Assembly: GCF_030463565.1 (NCBI RefSeq)
Contig: NC_134653.1
Span: 28,767,150 to 28,831,149 of the forward strand
Direction: 5' to 3'
Length of the DNA: 64,000 nucleotides
Origin: Pelecanus crispus
Lineage: Eukaryota > Chordata > Aves > Pelecaniformes > Pelecanidae
Below the pieces are notes generated by a model. That model worked only from the letters and a program-made list of their open reading frames with translations, had not been told where the DNA came from and made no database searches. Below are positions 14,380-26,739 of the stretch, in pieces. Numbering within the stretch: the stretch's first letter is position 1; each line of letters starts with the position of its first letter. Both the position numbers and the translations under genes were made by a program.

Positions 14380-14940
14380 CTGCTGTAACATGGTACAAGA
14401 CCAGAACACCTTAAGCCAGTTTAATCCCTTCTTTTCACCCCCTAGCAATATATGTTGGCCCAAGAGAGTAACATGAATTGAAAGTTTAATTTATTAATAT
14501 GCAATAGTGATAATGTCAAAAGAACAATATATAAAACCCAAACAGAACAGGATTACACAGTACATAAGGGAAAGCCTACAGCTAATACTTAATATAGCAA
14601 AACACAGCCAAAAATAACTTCTTATCCAAGGAGCAAAAGAGTGAGAACTCTGCAGGTGCTGGAGCAGAGGAGCCACGGCAAGCAGCCTCTGCCTTCAAGT
14701 GTGCAGCTGGACCCAACCAGCTGTCCTCTGGCTGAGCCTCCTCTCTGCTGGGAAGGTCGCAGTGCTTTCCATGAGCGCCAGCTCAGGCAGTGACTGAAGT
14801 TCCCAGCTATCACCTTGTCTACCTTAAAGTGTCTCACGCAAGAATCAGAGCAGTAGATGCAAGTGGCACACATGGAGAGCGAGCCATGTCCAGTGTACAG
14901 CAAACTGCAGCAACTGGGGAGCCTCACAGCTCAGAGCATT
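14380..14940 (-). repeat. Possible old LTR or transcript 3' end (minus strand)
   Basis: Read on the minus strand, a GC-balanced region with a 101-codon open frame (14622-14927) passes into a T-rich stretch and then an AATAAA signal close to 14495, as in the 3' part of a retroviral LTR or a transcript end. The peptide has no motif I recognise. I could not find terminal TG...CA borders or a target duplication, so this is a low-confidence call. Confidence 0.2.
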
Positions 14941-14960
14941 TCAGTAAGTGAAGCACGAAA

Positions 14961-17900
14961 CCAACTGTTCACTTCAGCTAAATTGTTCACTTAAGCTTGG
15001 ATGTTTAAACTTTCACTAGCAGCCAAACTATCCTGCAGCCTTAGCAGGGGTACAGACACATTAACATTTCGCTAGCTTTGCCATAAATGAGCAATTTGCC
15101 CTATAGTCTCAAACCAGTAACACTCCTGTGAGTGGAAAACGTTTCAGCCTCCAAGAGACTGGCAGGTTTCAAACATTTACTAGAGTTTGCTTTCTTGCCC
15201 TTTCCCTAAAAAGAACAACAGGGGAGGAAAGAACAAATATGAAGGAATAAAAGTCAGTGCTTTCCTAGCACTATTGAGCATGCAATGTACAGCCTCTACC
15301 AGGAGAGCAGAACTCACTCTTAGAGGGCAAGTTGAGAGACGGATGAGACGGGATGTAGATGCCAGTCAGGATCTGGCTGCCCTGCAGGTCTCCTGCTCTG
15401 CCATGCATTTCTTGAGTGATGGGCTGAGGTCCAAGCTGACCATCTAGCCTGCCCGCTGCTTGGCACTGGCACATCCTTGTATGCACACACCAAAGAAACT
15501 GCAACAGCAAATAAGTATGTGGTCAAAATATGGGACCTACTTGTCTCTGTTGATTGAGGCTGGCAGCTAGGGCTCTGTTAGCTGTTGTGTCTGTAGATTC
15601 ACCCTCCTCCTGATGCCTCTTCCAGCCTTCCCCAGCTCTGATCTACTTGCTGTCCTTCCCTTTGCTGGAGTTTATTGCTCCCTTCATGTCATAGTCTGAA
15701 TTAGAAGAGCCAGGTCACCTTGGCAAAGCTCTGCTGCTTTAAACTAACTCATCTCCTCTTGAATGCCGCACAAGATGCTCAGCTCTCAAATAGCAATAAT
15801 GTCTAAAAGGCAGGAGGAGGCTGTGGAGATGACAAATGAGGGCAAACAGGGAGAGCTACCTCTCAGCTGAAACACTGGCAGCTGGAAGAGGATGTGTGCC
15901 CATAGCCTGGCTCTGCTGCATGTTCTGGATCAGGGTCCACAAGCACAATGGAAGAAGAAAAGGAGAAGAAGCAGTTGGGACTGCCCCTTCCAGCCCCTTC
16001 TTCCCTGAGAGGGATAGATAGAAGAGGATGATCGTAGCTCAGTTCTTGTACAAGTTAGCAATCTTCTCTAAAACTTTGCTCACTGGCATTTCTCAAGTGC
16101 CAGAGCCTGGATGGGTTAATGCAGGTCAGAGCTGGCCTGTGCTGAGGTTTCATATCATGCTGCCTGCTGTTATACATGGGGCTTCCATGATTTATTTGGT
16201 ACTTCTTTCAAAAGCTTTACTTCTGGCTAGTTGGCTAAATTAATGTATTTTTTGTCATCCAGAAGGGGTGACTAACTGCAGGCTGGGTCCCTGGCTGAGT
16301 GGAGGAGATGCATTTTCCTCCCTCTGCAAGGAGAGAGGTGTCAGGAAGAGCTGTGTTTCTGCCCAGCTGCTGCAGCCTTTCAAGGCTCTTGTGGTACTCT
16401 CCTGCTTTCCTCCTGTCGTTGCCATTTCTCTGCAATTTCCTGTACTGTGGTAATTTTTTTTGAGTTTTATTTTGATACTCATTAAATTGGTGATTATATT
16501 TTGCTCTACTCAAAGTTTTGTGTGGTGTGTGCAGGGTTTTATTAGCAATAGCCTCTGCATTGGACTGCCACTTACCCAGTGGAAAATCAAGGCTGCAAGG
16601 AGGATGTTTTTGCAGGGCTTTGCATATAGGGTGTGGGGCAAGTCCAAGTACGGCTGTGGGCCAACACAGGACCAAGTCACCTTGAAAGGGCAACTGTGAA
16701 TGTTGTGTTCATGGTAATATACTTTGGAACAGGATGTGGGGTCAGGCAGCAGAGGTATGCCCAACATCAGAACTAAACGGAGTGAAAGTCAACAAGTCTT
16801 TTGGCCTCTGAGCCCAGGGCACTGCTAGGTGACATATCCAGTCCCCCTCATGGCCTTGTATGCTGGGTGAAGCAGTTCCTGGACTGCAGATAGAGTGGTT
16901 GCACCTGCTCCATGCTCATTCACCAGAGGAACATGAGACTGGAGAGATAAGTGAGTCTCACTGGCAAAGTGAGTTTTACATCAGTGGCTCCCCAGCTGGC
17001 TTCTGCTCTGCTATTAGGTAAGAAAAAAAAAATCTGTTTTGCACAGTTTCTGTGGTTTTAAATATCTCATTGTATTACATGAGTCAGATGTGGGGATATG
17101 ATAGATGGGGTGAAAAAGAAAAGTGCCATCCTGTTCAGTACAAATGATTCTGCCCTGGGCTGAAGAGGGCAGGAGAGGATGACAGAGAATGCTCAACCAG
17201 CAGTTGAAAGGCAAACCTGAAAAAGAGCTGAGAGGAAATAGGAGGGAGTGATCCTGTAGTAAAGGAAAAAAAGATTAAGATCTGACCTAGATACAAAGCT
17301 CACTCCCATCCTGCCCCCCATTTGCTAGGTCAGGAGAGGTAATGAGGAGAGCAAGATATCCCAAGGATTGCTACGGAATTCCTCCTAGGTTTTGAGCCCA
17401 CATAAGGAGTCTCAGCAGGAAACACAAGGTAGCTGTGCTGCACTACATGCAAGCTGGCATCTGACTGGGTGCTGGTGAGGTCGAATGCAGGGGAAATAAT
17501 CTTGTTCACTGTGTGTCCCCATTTCTCAACTCCTCACAACATCAGGTAAAAGCCAAGAGGTGGAGGATGGTGCGTGTGGAGCAATGGGTGAGCATTATGT
17601 TAGCCTGCAAGTGAGATGCTTTTATTCAATGCTCAGCTTAACAGCAGCATCTCAGCTCCCACCATGTGCAGAATCTGACCTCCTCAGTTCTTTTTGTATG
17701 CTTTTCCCCTGCCCTGTGAAGGGCCAGGCTCTTGCCGTCGTCCATCTTGAAATAAGGGTGCGTAGCTCGGCTGAGCAACGTCATATAATGACAATCTGCC
17801 AGTATGTGATGAGTTTAAAAATATCAAGAGGTATCAGAAAAACAGCAGAAGAATAGAACTAGGAGTAGTAAAATGAGGTTGATAAAGGAAGAGTCACCTG

Positions 17901-20900
17901 AAAAGTCTCCTGGGAGGTCTGTTATGCTGAGGCATGGCCTCTTGGGATAAATGTGAGAGCCTTCCTATGAGAAGAGATTTCTTGCTCAAAATTCAAGCTA
18001 TTTTACTTGGACATTGATGTCCTATGTTTGTATCCTGGACATCAAGGAAATTTTTTAAAAGTGTTTGAAGTGACTGTTAAATTCTAGTTTAATTTTTAAA
18101 AGTAACTTGGGCACCTCACTCATGAGGAATTCAACCCATTTGAATGTGGGTCTGTTTAAATTCTGGACAAGGCTTGGATCACATATTCCTCCGGCCAGGC
18201 TTGGATCTCTGATTGTAACTGAATCCAGACCTTTGTGCTTAAACTCTCTAGTGTGAACTGTGAAGGAAGAACACCCATGTGGACTCTCTTGATAAAACCT
18301 TTGGGTACTTGTGTGAGATGTATTGAAGTAATGTTAGGGGTTTTTTTTTGTGGAAAAACGTATTTGACATTTGTTTTTTACTGGTCTTTAGAGACTGACA
18401 GTGAACACAAAAAACCTCACGTGTAACATGAAAATAAATCTTTTATCTGCTGGCTTTCATAAACATGGCACACAATGCTTTTTTTTCACTCCACAATTTA
18501 AGAAAAAATTGATTTGATCTATTTAAGTGATAAATGCCCACAAAATAAAACCTTTTTTTCTGGAATGATGACCCTGGGCAGATTAGAGCAGCTAGGTAAG
18601 AAATCCAGCAAGTATTTATCAAAGGCTTCTAAGACAGTGCAAACTCTAGTGAGTTCAAAAGCAAGAGACTTTTAGTCTTCATACAACTGACAGGGTCATA
18701 ACGTTTCAAGAATGCCAGGAATCCGTGTGGCTGTTCCATTAAACACCCCTGATTAGTGAATGTGCTGATAAACTTCGAGAGTCAGAGGTCAACATTGTGG
18801 AGCCGAAGGTACCCCAGGTATCTGAAAATGTCTCCAGAATTCATGCTTCTCTTGCCCAGTTAACCCCTTCCATCACTCCACCCATGGAGGCTCAAAAATG
18901 AAAAGAGAGTAAGTGTCCTGGACACAATATTTTCCAGACAATTCTGCAGAGATGTTGAGTTATTCTGAAAACTATGGAAAAATGACCTCAGGCACCTCCC
19001 ATGGAAATGTTCTCGACAGCTGGTTGTTCTTTGATTTCAGCTTGAGCTCATAGTTAATATATGTGTAAAATACTGCGTTGCCACTGGCTCATCCAGCCTC
19101 TCTCCCCTCAACTTCAGGTGATACAATGATGGCAGCAGGCTATACATTAAAATACCTTCAGAGCTATCAAATTGCAAACACAACTGCAGTTTCAAAATAC
19201 CCAGACAGGACCAGTCGCACCACCCCGTCACCATGCAAAGCTCTCCGCTTTGTTAAGGTTTTGTTGCAAGAGCTACAGCTATGTTCTTGCCAAGTGCCTG
19301 TAGGAAGCAGTTGGGAAATCCATAAAAATACGGGCTGTGTGCCTGACTGTCGCTTTTACAGGGCATTGGTCTAACTGCAGCACAATCAGGAGGGTCCCAG
19401 GAAGGCTGAATTATTCCAGCAGCTCCCCGGGGTCGTAGCCCATTTTTCAGGCCGTTGCCCTAACTGGCAAGCCCTCCCCAGTGCAGTATGGACATTGCTT
19501 CTGCCTCAATCTCCCAGATAGCAGCACAGGGCTCAGAGTTTAACCAGTCCTGCAATACATGGCTTTTCATTCCACACTCTGATTATGAGCTGCTGGAGGT
19601 ACTGAGGATTCATGTCCGCTGAGGTCCACAGCATGACCCCATCAGTTTCTTTGAAAATCAATAGGAAAAATGTTGGAGAATGCAAAGGAAGCAGGAACAG
19701 TCAAAGTAAAGACAAGTGATGTCCTGTAATGGCTGTAATGATTCTGAAACACGCAAGGTCACAGATAATTAGGAACCTAATTCTCCTTTGAAAGACTCTG
19801 TCAAGTTACTTCCCTACCTCAAAAACAATTGTTGATTGATGTTATTTATGGGCTAACAAACTCATTGAAGGTAGTCTGAATGGAGGTTGTACAGCCTTTA
19901 CTATCCAGGTGGAGTTAGGTAGCCACAGCCGTAGAGGAAAACCCGGGTAAAGAGGTTTTCATTGTTGTAGTAGAATAGTCTTGATAGGACATGTTTCACA
20001 AAGGTGCCAACACTGTTGCAAGTGAGAGCCACAATGCAGCAATTCTGTTAATCAAACCCTCAACAGTTTATGCTAAAGAGATCTCCCCATTTGGATGCTT
20101 TGCTGTGCTGCAGTTTAGAAGTGTTGTGAGTTGGGGAGAAAAGACACAGGAATGATGGAGCTGCCCTGGGACCAGGCAAAAGTGTGAGGAGAGCCAAGGG
20201 CAGGTGGGGAGGCTGAGCAGGCACTAACATGAGCTTTACAGAAGGAACCAAAATTTGAGGACTCCTTCTCAGTCTATATCGCAGTTAACACTTCAGGAAG
20301 AGGATGCTGAGCCCTGTAGGATGCATCTGGTAGGATTTTGAAGCCAGTGTGTACCAATGTAGACTATAACGTGCTGCTTAGAGGTGCAAAGCAGGGGAGT
20401 CAGTAGCTAACACTGAATGTCAGACTCCTTCCTCTCCACCATATTTCCACCCAACTGGTTTTGGTTTTAATTCTAATTGTAAAGAGCGAGAGAAGTACTG
20501 GTCTCCTGTAGAAGAGAGGTAAAATGTTTTATAATAAGCAATTGGGTTGGTTGAGAAGAGGGGCTCTTTTCCCTGGACTCTGCGTGTGCCTGGAGCTGGC
20601 AGTGAGGGAGCTATGGCAGGGATCCAGAGCCAAAGCAGCTTCCAAACAGTAGAGATGCAAGGCAAATTTGGACTTCAGCACAAGTGTGGGTGTTAGCTCA
20701 AAATGTATAATGCAAAATTGACTCACAGCTCAAAGGCCAGGGCCACAGCCAGTGAAAGAGCAACCCCACAACTCACAGACAAAGTTTTGGGATTAGGCTA
20801 GGTGGTTGAAACAGCCAGGAGGAAGAAAAGGCTATATGAGCCTCTCATGTAAGTATAATTTTGAAAACACTGTAATTGTGAACTGTGTTCTGAGAGTTTT

Positions 20901-21968
20901 TTGGTAATGAGGTGTCTTAAGTTTTTTTCAAAGCTGGTTCTGCATTTTTTTCACAGCTGCTTCAGCCTCAGCAAGGTCCTAGACTTGAGGGGAGATGGTG
21001 GTCCTTCCCAAAGAAAGCAGCGTAGCTGCAATTGTTTGGATCATTTTAACTTCAGAGACATAGGATAGAGAAAGGCCATAAGAAAACATGGTTGCAACAA
21101 GAAGGATAGAACATATTAAAATATGATTAAGTTTTCAAAGTCCTGAATTCTGCCCCATCCTGGGTGGAGTGAGATGTGACATTCAGGCGATGATGAGCTT
21201 TTAGCTGGCTCCACGTGGGTTCAGCTGGCACAGCTCTTTCAGCACTGAGGATTTAACCCAATTCAAAGCAGAAATTCCAAGTTCCAAACCCAGTAAAACC
21301 TCTGGTTCAAAAATCAGCTGAGATTTCTGCAAAGTGACAGCCAAGAATTTACCTCACCTCTAATTTACACAACTCAGACATTTAGAAAGCAAAGACACGA
21401 ATAATTAGGTATACAGTAAACATTACAAGGCTGTCTAAACCCTTCTGTATGGTTATGAATTATAAATTACATATTTCCTCACATCCAGGTATTATTTTTG
21501 GCAATGGGGTTGTTTATGGCATGCTATTTTGTTATCTAGATTTGTGTCATTTGAACAAGAACTTCAAAACTGCAAATCTAGTCAATACCCAGTACAGACA
21601 CGGCATGGCTACAGCACATGTGTCTTCTGCCAGACCAGTGCTGGGTTTCTGACAGGTCAACCTGAATGTGTCTATGTTGCAGTTTTATAGTTGGGAGCAC
21701 AGTGTATTTATAGGTGGGGGGACATGGAGCAGACATGAGCAACTCTACATGATCTAGCTCAGCTGGGCAGTTATTGGCCTGGTCTCAGTGCCAGCCCTGC
21801 CTAAGCCAGTGTAAGGGAGGGTGGGCAGCAGTAGCTGGTCCTCAGGGTAGGAAATGAAAAGGTCCACAGTGCAGGGCAGAACAAAGCCAGTTTTCTCAGG
21901 TGAAGCTCAACCACAGCTGGGAAACCCTGTGCAGGACTTGGGGAGCTCACTGAGCTCTTGGGAAATTT
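14961..21968. other. Intergenic, no gene supported
   Basis: No recognisable exon, RNA gene or transposon. The longest frame (16235-16693, minus, 152 codons) is rich in polar residues, lacks any domain I know, and overlaps plus-strand frames of similar quality, so I treat it as chance. Confidence 0.55.
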
Positions 21969-22575
21969 AGAATCATAGAATCATTTAGGTTGGAAAAGAC
22001 CTTTGAGATCATCAAGTCCAACTGTTAACCTAGCACTGCCAAGTCCCCCGCTAAACCATGTCCCTAAGCGCCACATCTACAAGTCTTTTAAATACCTCCA
22101 GGGATGGTGACTCAGTCACTTCCCTGGGCAGCCTGTTCCAATGCTTGACAACTCTTTTGGTGAAGAAATTTTTCCTAATATCCAATATAAACCTCCCCTG
22201 GTGCAACTTTAGGCTGTTTCCTCTTGTCCTATCACTTGTCACCTGGGAGAAGAGACTGACACTCACCTCGCCAAAACCTCCTATCAGGCAGTTGTAGAGA
22301 GGGATAAGGTCTCCCCTTAGCCTTCTTTTCTCCAGGCTAAACAATCCCAGTTCCCTCAGCTGCTCCTCATAAGACTTGTGCTCTAGAACCTTCAGAGCTT
22401 TGTTGCCCTTCTTTGGACATGCTCCAGCACCTCAATGTCTTTCTTGTACTGAGGGGCCCCAAAACTGAACACAACATTCAAGGTGTGGCCTCACCAGTGC
22501 CAAGTACAGGGGGATGATCATTCCCCTAGTCCTGCTGGCCACACTATTTCAGATACAATCCAGGATGCCATTGCA
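21969..22575 (-). mobile_element. CR1 LINE, 5'-truncated copy
   Basis: The plus strand begins agaatcatagaatcatttagg followed by the ggttggaaaagacc block. That is the reverse complement of the avian CR1 3' end with its attctatgatt-type terminal repeats. The element therefore lies on the minus strand with its 3' end at 21969. Similarity to CR1 continues to about 22575, where the match to the usual sequence stops. It includes the end of the reverse-transcriptase ORF. CR1 copies are usually 5' truncated, as here. Confidence 0.9.
22051..22344 (-). pseudogene. CR1 ORF2 C-terminal fragment
   Basis: A 97-codon frame inside the CR1 copy encodes the familiar tail of the CR1 reverse-transcriptase ORF: the RLRGDLI start, the [13 protein letters not shown] block, the [20 protein letters not shown] block, and VDVALRDMV at the end. 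The endonuclease and the catalytic part of the reverse transcriptase are absent, so this is a dead remnant. The frame is intact over this length, which suggests a moderately young copy. Confidence 0.85.
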
Positions 22576-23801
22576 CATCAATGTCCCTGTGCCAAAGGTT
22601 TCCCTGATGTGTGACACGAAGACAGTGTTACTTCGCCTGGGAGTGCTGGGAGGATAAACTCTCCTGAGATGGTGAAGCATGCTGAGTCTGTTGATGGTAT
22701 ATGATCTCAGGGCACACCTACACCAAAGTGATGAGATTGCAACTGATGCAGATCTTTCTACTCAGATAGGCTCCCACGTGGGCTGCGCTTCCCAGATCTC
22801 AGCTACTTTCTTGGAGGTTGGGACCTCGTGTGTCCATGGTTAAGTTGCTGTTAATTTGCAAGTAGCCCCGTGAAAGCAGCTGAGGTCTGTGCCTGCTTGA
22901 GTGATACCCAGAGGTCTGCAGTACAATTACATATGTATGGGAATATGGGTTTCAAATGGCCACCATCATGTTGCCTTTGGGTTTCTTTCTGCTTTTTTTT
23001 GTTTGTTTGTTTGGGTTTTTTTGTTTGTTTGTTTTTTGTTATTGGGGACTGCATTTGGAGAGGGGCTGTGTTTATCCTACCTGGATTATGGATTATTGTC
23101 AATGCCAAAACTGGGCTGGATTACACAGCAGCTGGTGCAAGACCAAACCTGAACAAAATGCTTGTGTTTGGTTTCTCTTGTTCCATCCCTGTGGATCCAC
23201 TCCCGTTCACACAGATCCATTCCACATCTCTTCTTCAATTTAAGGTGGCCTTAAAGTGAGAAGAAATGCTGCATATGATAAACAGGTGCTTTAACTTCAG
23301 TCTCTTTATTGTGATATTCCCCCCCCCCCCCCCTCATTTTGGTAGGTGAGCCTTTTTTTCTAAGCATACTGTACTACTTGGCAGATGTACGTTGCATATG
23401 TATGGACTGAAGCCTGGATGTTTTTTAACACAGAGCTTTGGTTATCTGTGAGCTTTTGCATTTTCCTTCGAACAAAAGGCTGCTACTTAAGGGGAAAACA
23501 GAGTCAAGATCCAATAATACATCGTGTCGTGTGTATGTGTCCCAACAACTAATAATAACCTGTTTCATCAACATTCACCCTCTTCTCTCCCTTCTATTAT
23601 TCAAAGATTTTTTAAAAATTTATTTCTTATAAGGGGGACAAGCATAACTTTCACTCCAGCATAAAACACTTCAAGTGTTGTTGTTGCTCTCTATGTGGTA
23701 GACTCTATCTCCTGCTTCCCAGCACTGAGGTATCTGGAGCCCAGATTTGTAGTCAAGATTTCAGGTACATTTTTGTGGCCTCATAGTTCTTATTTAGTTT
23801 G

Positions 23802-23832
<31 letters not shown>

Positions 23833-24079
23833 GAAAGAAAGAAAAAAGAAACTATTTTAATATTTTGACCTGCATTTTCATAATTTCTAATGTCTGTGGC
23901 ATCCTTCCAGATGTGTTTCTGCCTGCTTGACCCTCCTTGTCAATACTTATTAATTTCATGGCAATCTTTTCAAGTGCATATGGAAACAAACAGGAAAAAG
24001 TTACTCTAAGGTCAAGAATGAGCCCAGGGAAACGAAGCAGGAATAATCATGATATCTACAATAGTTTATATTTCTGTAC
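22576..24079. repeat. Intergenic with simple repeats
   Basis: No gene seen. Simple sequences: a (TTTG)n-like stretch at about 22993-23040, a C15 run at 23319-23333, and T17 directly joined to A14 at 23802-23832, followed by GAAA repeats. The T17/A14 junction is a perfect inverted repeat. The 129-codon frame at 22870-23259 runs through the TTTG repeat (FCFFLFVCLGFFVC-like residues) and is not a credible protein. Confidence 0.65.
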
Positions 24080-24262
24080 CTTTTTCTAACTTGCTCTTAA
24101 AATGGGCTCTACACATACAGATCCGTAAAACATCCCTGAAGAGGGAAGTTGCTACTCGAGTCCTGGAGGTGAGAGGAGGCACCAAGGCATTAGTTACCAA
24201 AGTGAATCAGTGAGTCAGTGGTTGAACGAGGAGGTCCAACGCTCTAACCACCGTGTAAGCTC
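24080..24262 (-). repeat. MIR-like SINE, antisense
   Basis: The segment ends in gctctaaccaccgtgt (from 24241), close to the reverse complement of the tRNA-derived head of MIR-type SINEs. It is preceded by agtcagtggttgaac, like the core. The body is diverged. It could be another core-SINE such as AmnSINE. The call rests on reading alone. Confidence 0.45.
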
Positions 24263-24759
24263 TTCTGCTGGAGAGGAGCAAGACAGGGACATCTCAGTCA
24301 GGGTGAGAGTTCTGGCTACTTAAATAACTATCCACTAAAGTGACCTGGCGGATAAATGATGTTGAAAAACCTGGGACGCCACAGGCAGCAGGACCAGTGA
24401 GGTTGAAATGTCCTCAGTGTGCAAAGTGCTTACCCAGAGCTGCAGCTTTCTTAATTTGATAGGCTTACCAAGTCAGTGTAAACCAAAATCTAGCTAATGA
24501 TTTAACCCTAGAAATAAAACTTGGTTTTCTCTAAGAAAACCATAGGAGAGGTTACTTGCTTTGGTTTTTATTATTCTGCCCTGTTCACACAGCTAGAGAG
24601 CTGTGTTTATAGCCTTCAGCTCTTCAGAAAAAAAGTGAAGAAACACCAGACAGAGCTGGAAAAAGTAAAGGACTGGATGAAGCTTGCCCCAGTGCTGCGG
24701 GTAGCTGGTGTCTTGGCAAACATGGCCTCTTTTCCCTGGAGTTTCTCCCGGTGGGAATG

Positions 24760-25575
24760 AAGAGCCTCCCAGACCCAGCTGCTCGCCGCAGGGGTGGTGG
24801 GGTCGGGCAAGATGATTTTTGGAGCCTCCTCAGTACGGTGAGAAGTGCTTCCAAAGAAAGGGCAGCCAAACCTGGCACAGCAGTAACGCCCGGAGGAGAA
24901 AAGCCCTGCGAGAGGAGCTCGCGGTGGGAGCCTGCTCCCCGGGGCTCTCCCGGGCTGTCGCAGCGGGCGGGAGCCGGTTCCCGGGGAAAACACGAGGCGA
25001 CTCGGAGCGAAGTGAATGTACAACGTCCAGAGAAAGCGATGGAAGCGGGGGGAAAGGCGCGCCCCTGCCGAGCGCCGCGGCGAGCCCCCGCCTCCCGGCC
25101 CCGGGACCCGGCGGGGGCGGCGGCCGGGCGGCAGCGCCCTCTAGCGGCGGCACCGGCCGCGGGCACCCCCCGCCCAAGGGCCGTGCCAAACCCGCGCGCA
25201 GGGCTGCGGAGCCCCCAGCCCCGGCCCGGCTGGGTGACCTGGGCCCTTCGGCGGTGGTGGGGCTGACGCAGCTGCACGAAATGGGGTGAGGCTTTCCCAG
25301 CCGCAAAGGGCTTTCCAAAACTGCCCTCTCCTGGTTGTGAGCGCTTCGGAGCAGCTGTCGTGAGCCGGTGTCCCGGCGTGCTCCGTGGATTAGGCCAAGG
25401 AGGGCTGGCGTGCGTGGACTGCCCGGTAAGCAGGGGTTCCTTCAGGCTGGGAAAATCTTTGTGCGGCCCAATGGGCAGCCACACACGCGTCTGTACCCGC
25501 GCGCGGTACGCGGGGACTCAAAGTGCCCGGAGTCCCTCAGCTACGGAGCGCGGAGACCTGACTGCCCTTTCACAG
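24760..25575. promoter_or_regulatory. CpG island 1, possible upstream promoter
   Basis: GC content and CpG density rise sharply here, with a CGCGCG-rich run near 25498, GC boxes and a CTCF-like site at 25134. Overlapping open frames on both strands (up to 286 codons on minus) are the normal by-product of GC-rich DNA. The right border coincides with a strong splice donor, cacag|gtaagtg, at 25575/25576, so the island may hold a non-coding first exon on the plus strand, perhaps an alternative TOP3B 5' exon or a lncRNA. No protein-coding gene on either strand can be named. Confidence 0.6.
25134..25147 (-). promoter_or_regulatory. CTCF-like motif (reverse)
   Basis: The plus strand reads gcgccctctagcgg, whose complement CCGCTAGAGGGCGC fits the CTCF core consensus CCASYAGRGGGCRS apart from G at the third position. 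The motif lies within CpG island 1 and faces left. Confidence 0.6.
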
Positions 25576-25581
25576 GTAAGT
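25563..25581 (+). other. Splice donor with overlapping acceptor
   Basis: A pyrimidine-rich stretch (tgccctttcacag) ends at 25575 and is followed at once by gtaagt. The site fits a strong donor. Read together with the tract before it, it also fits the acceptor-donor juxtaposition of recursive splice sites. No transcript evidence is available. Confidence 0.35.
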
Positions 25582-26739
25582 GCAAGTCTGAATTTGCATG
25601 TTACATTGCACATTCGAAAAGAAAAGAAAGACTGGATTTTGTAGGCGGATTTTACTAGAGGAAATTGAAAAATATGTATCTGACATATCTGAAGACTTGG
25701 TTTTAACTTGCATCCTGATTGTTCCAGATGTTCCCCAGATATCAAAGGAAACCAGGCACTGAAACAGCAGAACACATTTGTTTTAACAAGTCCTAACTTC
25801 AGTATTGCCAAAGAGTTAAAAGCCCTGGGTTTGTTTTGATTTTTCTTTCACAGTAACTCTGATATCTATTAATTGTCTACTAGCCTAATTGAAGGTGAAT
25901 TAGTTCCTTTTTATTCCAGACAGTGTGAGGCTGATATACATCCTGATCCTGGCTGCTTCCCAATCTCTTCTCTTTGGATTTGTATGGTACTGAGCAGCTC
26001 CTGGAAAAGAAGTGCTACAAACATTGGCAAAGATTGATGCACACCACAGAGGTAAAAAGAGAGCTGAGCTCTTCCACAAAGGGCTTATAAAACTCATTAA
26101 CTCAGGGCTTCCCTCTTCAGCACTTTCCTTGACAGAAACATTTCAGGACATGTGGAAGAGTTGAAGGCTTCAGGAGAGGTTGGAAACTGCCCCGATGCGC
26201 TGACAAAACCTCCTTAGCAGCCAGGGCAAAGGGCCTCTGCTCCCGATCCGCAGCCGGGGGAAAGGATTAGCCGCCCTGGGGGCAGGACCTGGCTGGGGCA
26301 GCCCTTGCCTCCTCCCAGGGGAAATGCGGGGTGAGGGAAGGGTGTGCTTCTGCCTGGGCCTTGCCTTCCCGCTCTTCTTTCCCTTTCTGCCTAAGTGAGA
26401 AATCAGTATTCAACTAAAATGTAACGTGCAAAAAATTCATTTTTTCAATAATCATTCCAAAATCAATATTATTTCCATTACGTTATCTGGGTGCAAGGGA
26501 ATCAGGTACTCCTAACACTCCTAGGACAAAATCCGTTGCACTGAGGAAGATGCTGTTAATGGCAGAGACTATTTGTAGTGTTTTAAGTCCATAGAAACCA
26601 GAAACTGAATTACAGACTGTGCACAGGTGCACCGCTTTAACTTAAGTTGCTTGAATAAAGCAGATACAATTTGCGTGCATCGATCTTCTTAGAGAAGTTT
26701 GGTTATATCTGTTTCGTCTGCACCTTTGATAACGATGAC
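25582..26739. other. Between the two CpG islands, no gene
   Basis: Ordinary AT-balanced sequence with a moderately GC-rich patch at about 26190-26380. No exon or repeat recognised. If a transcript starts in CpG island 1, this would be part of its first intron. Confidence 0.55.

Noticed and set aside
16235-16693. 152-codon minus-strand frame
   Set aside because: No motif, no splice or promoter context, and plus-strand frames of similar length overlap it.
24624-25484. 286-codon open frame on the minus strand in CpG island 1
   Set aside because: GC-rich DNA lacks stop codons in several frames at once; overlapping frames exist on both strands, the peptide is of low complexity (Ala, Arg, Gly, Pro) and has no domain.
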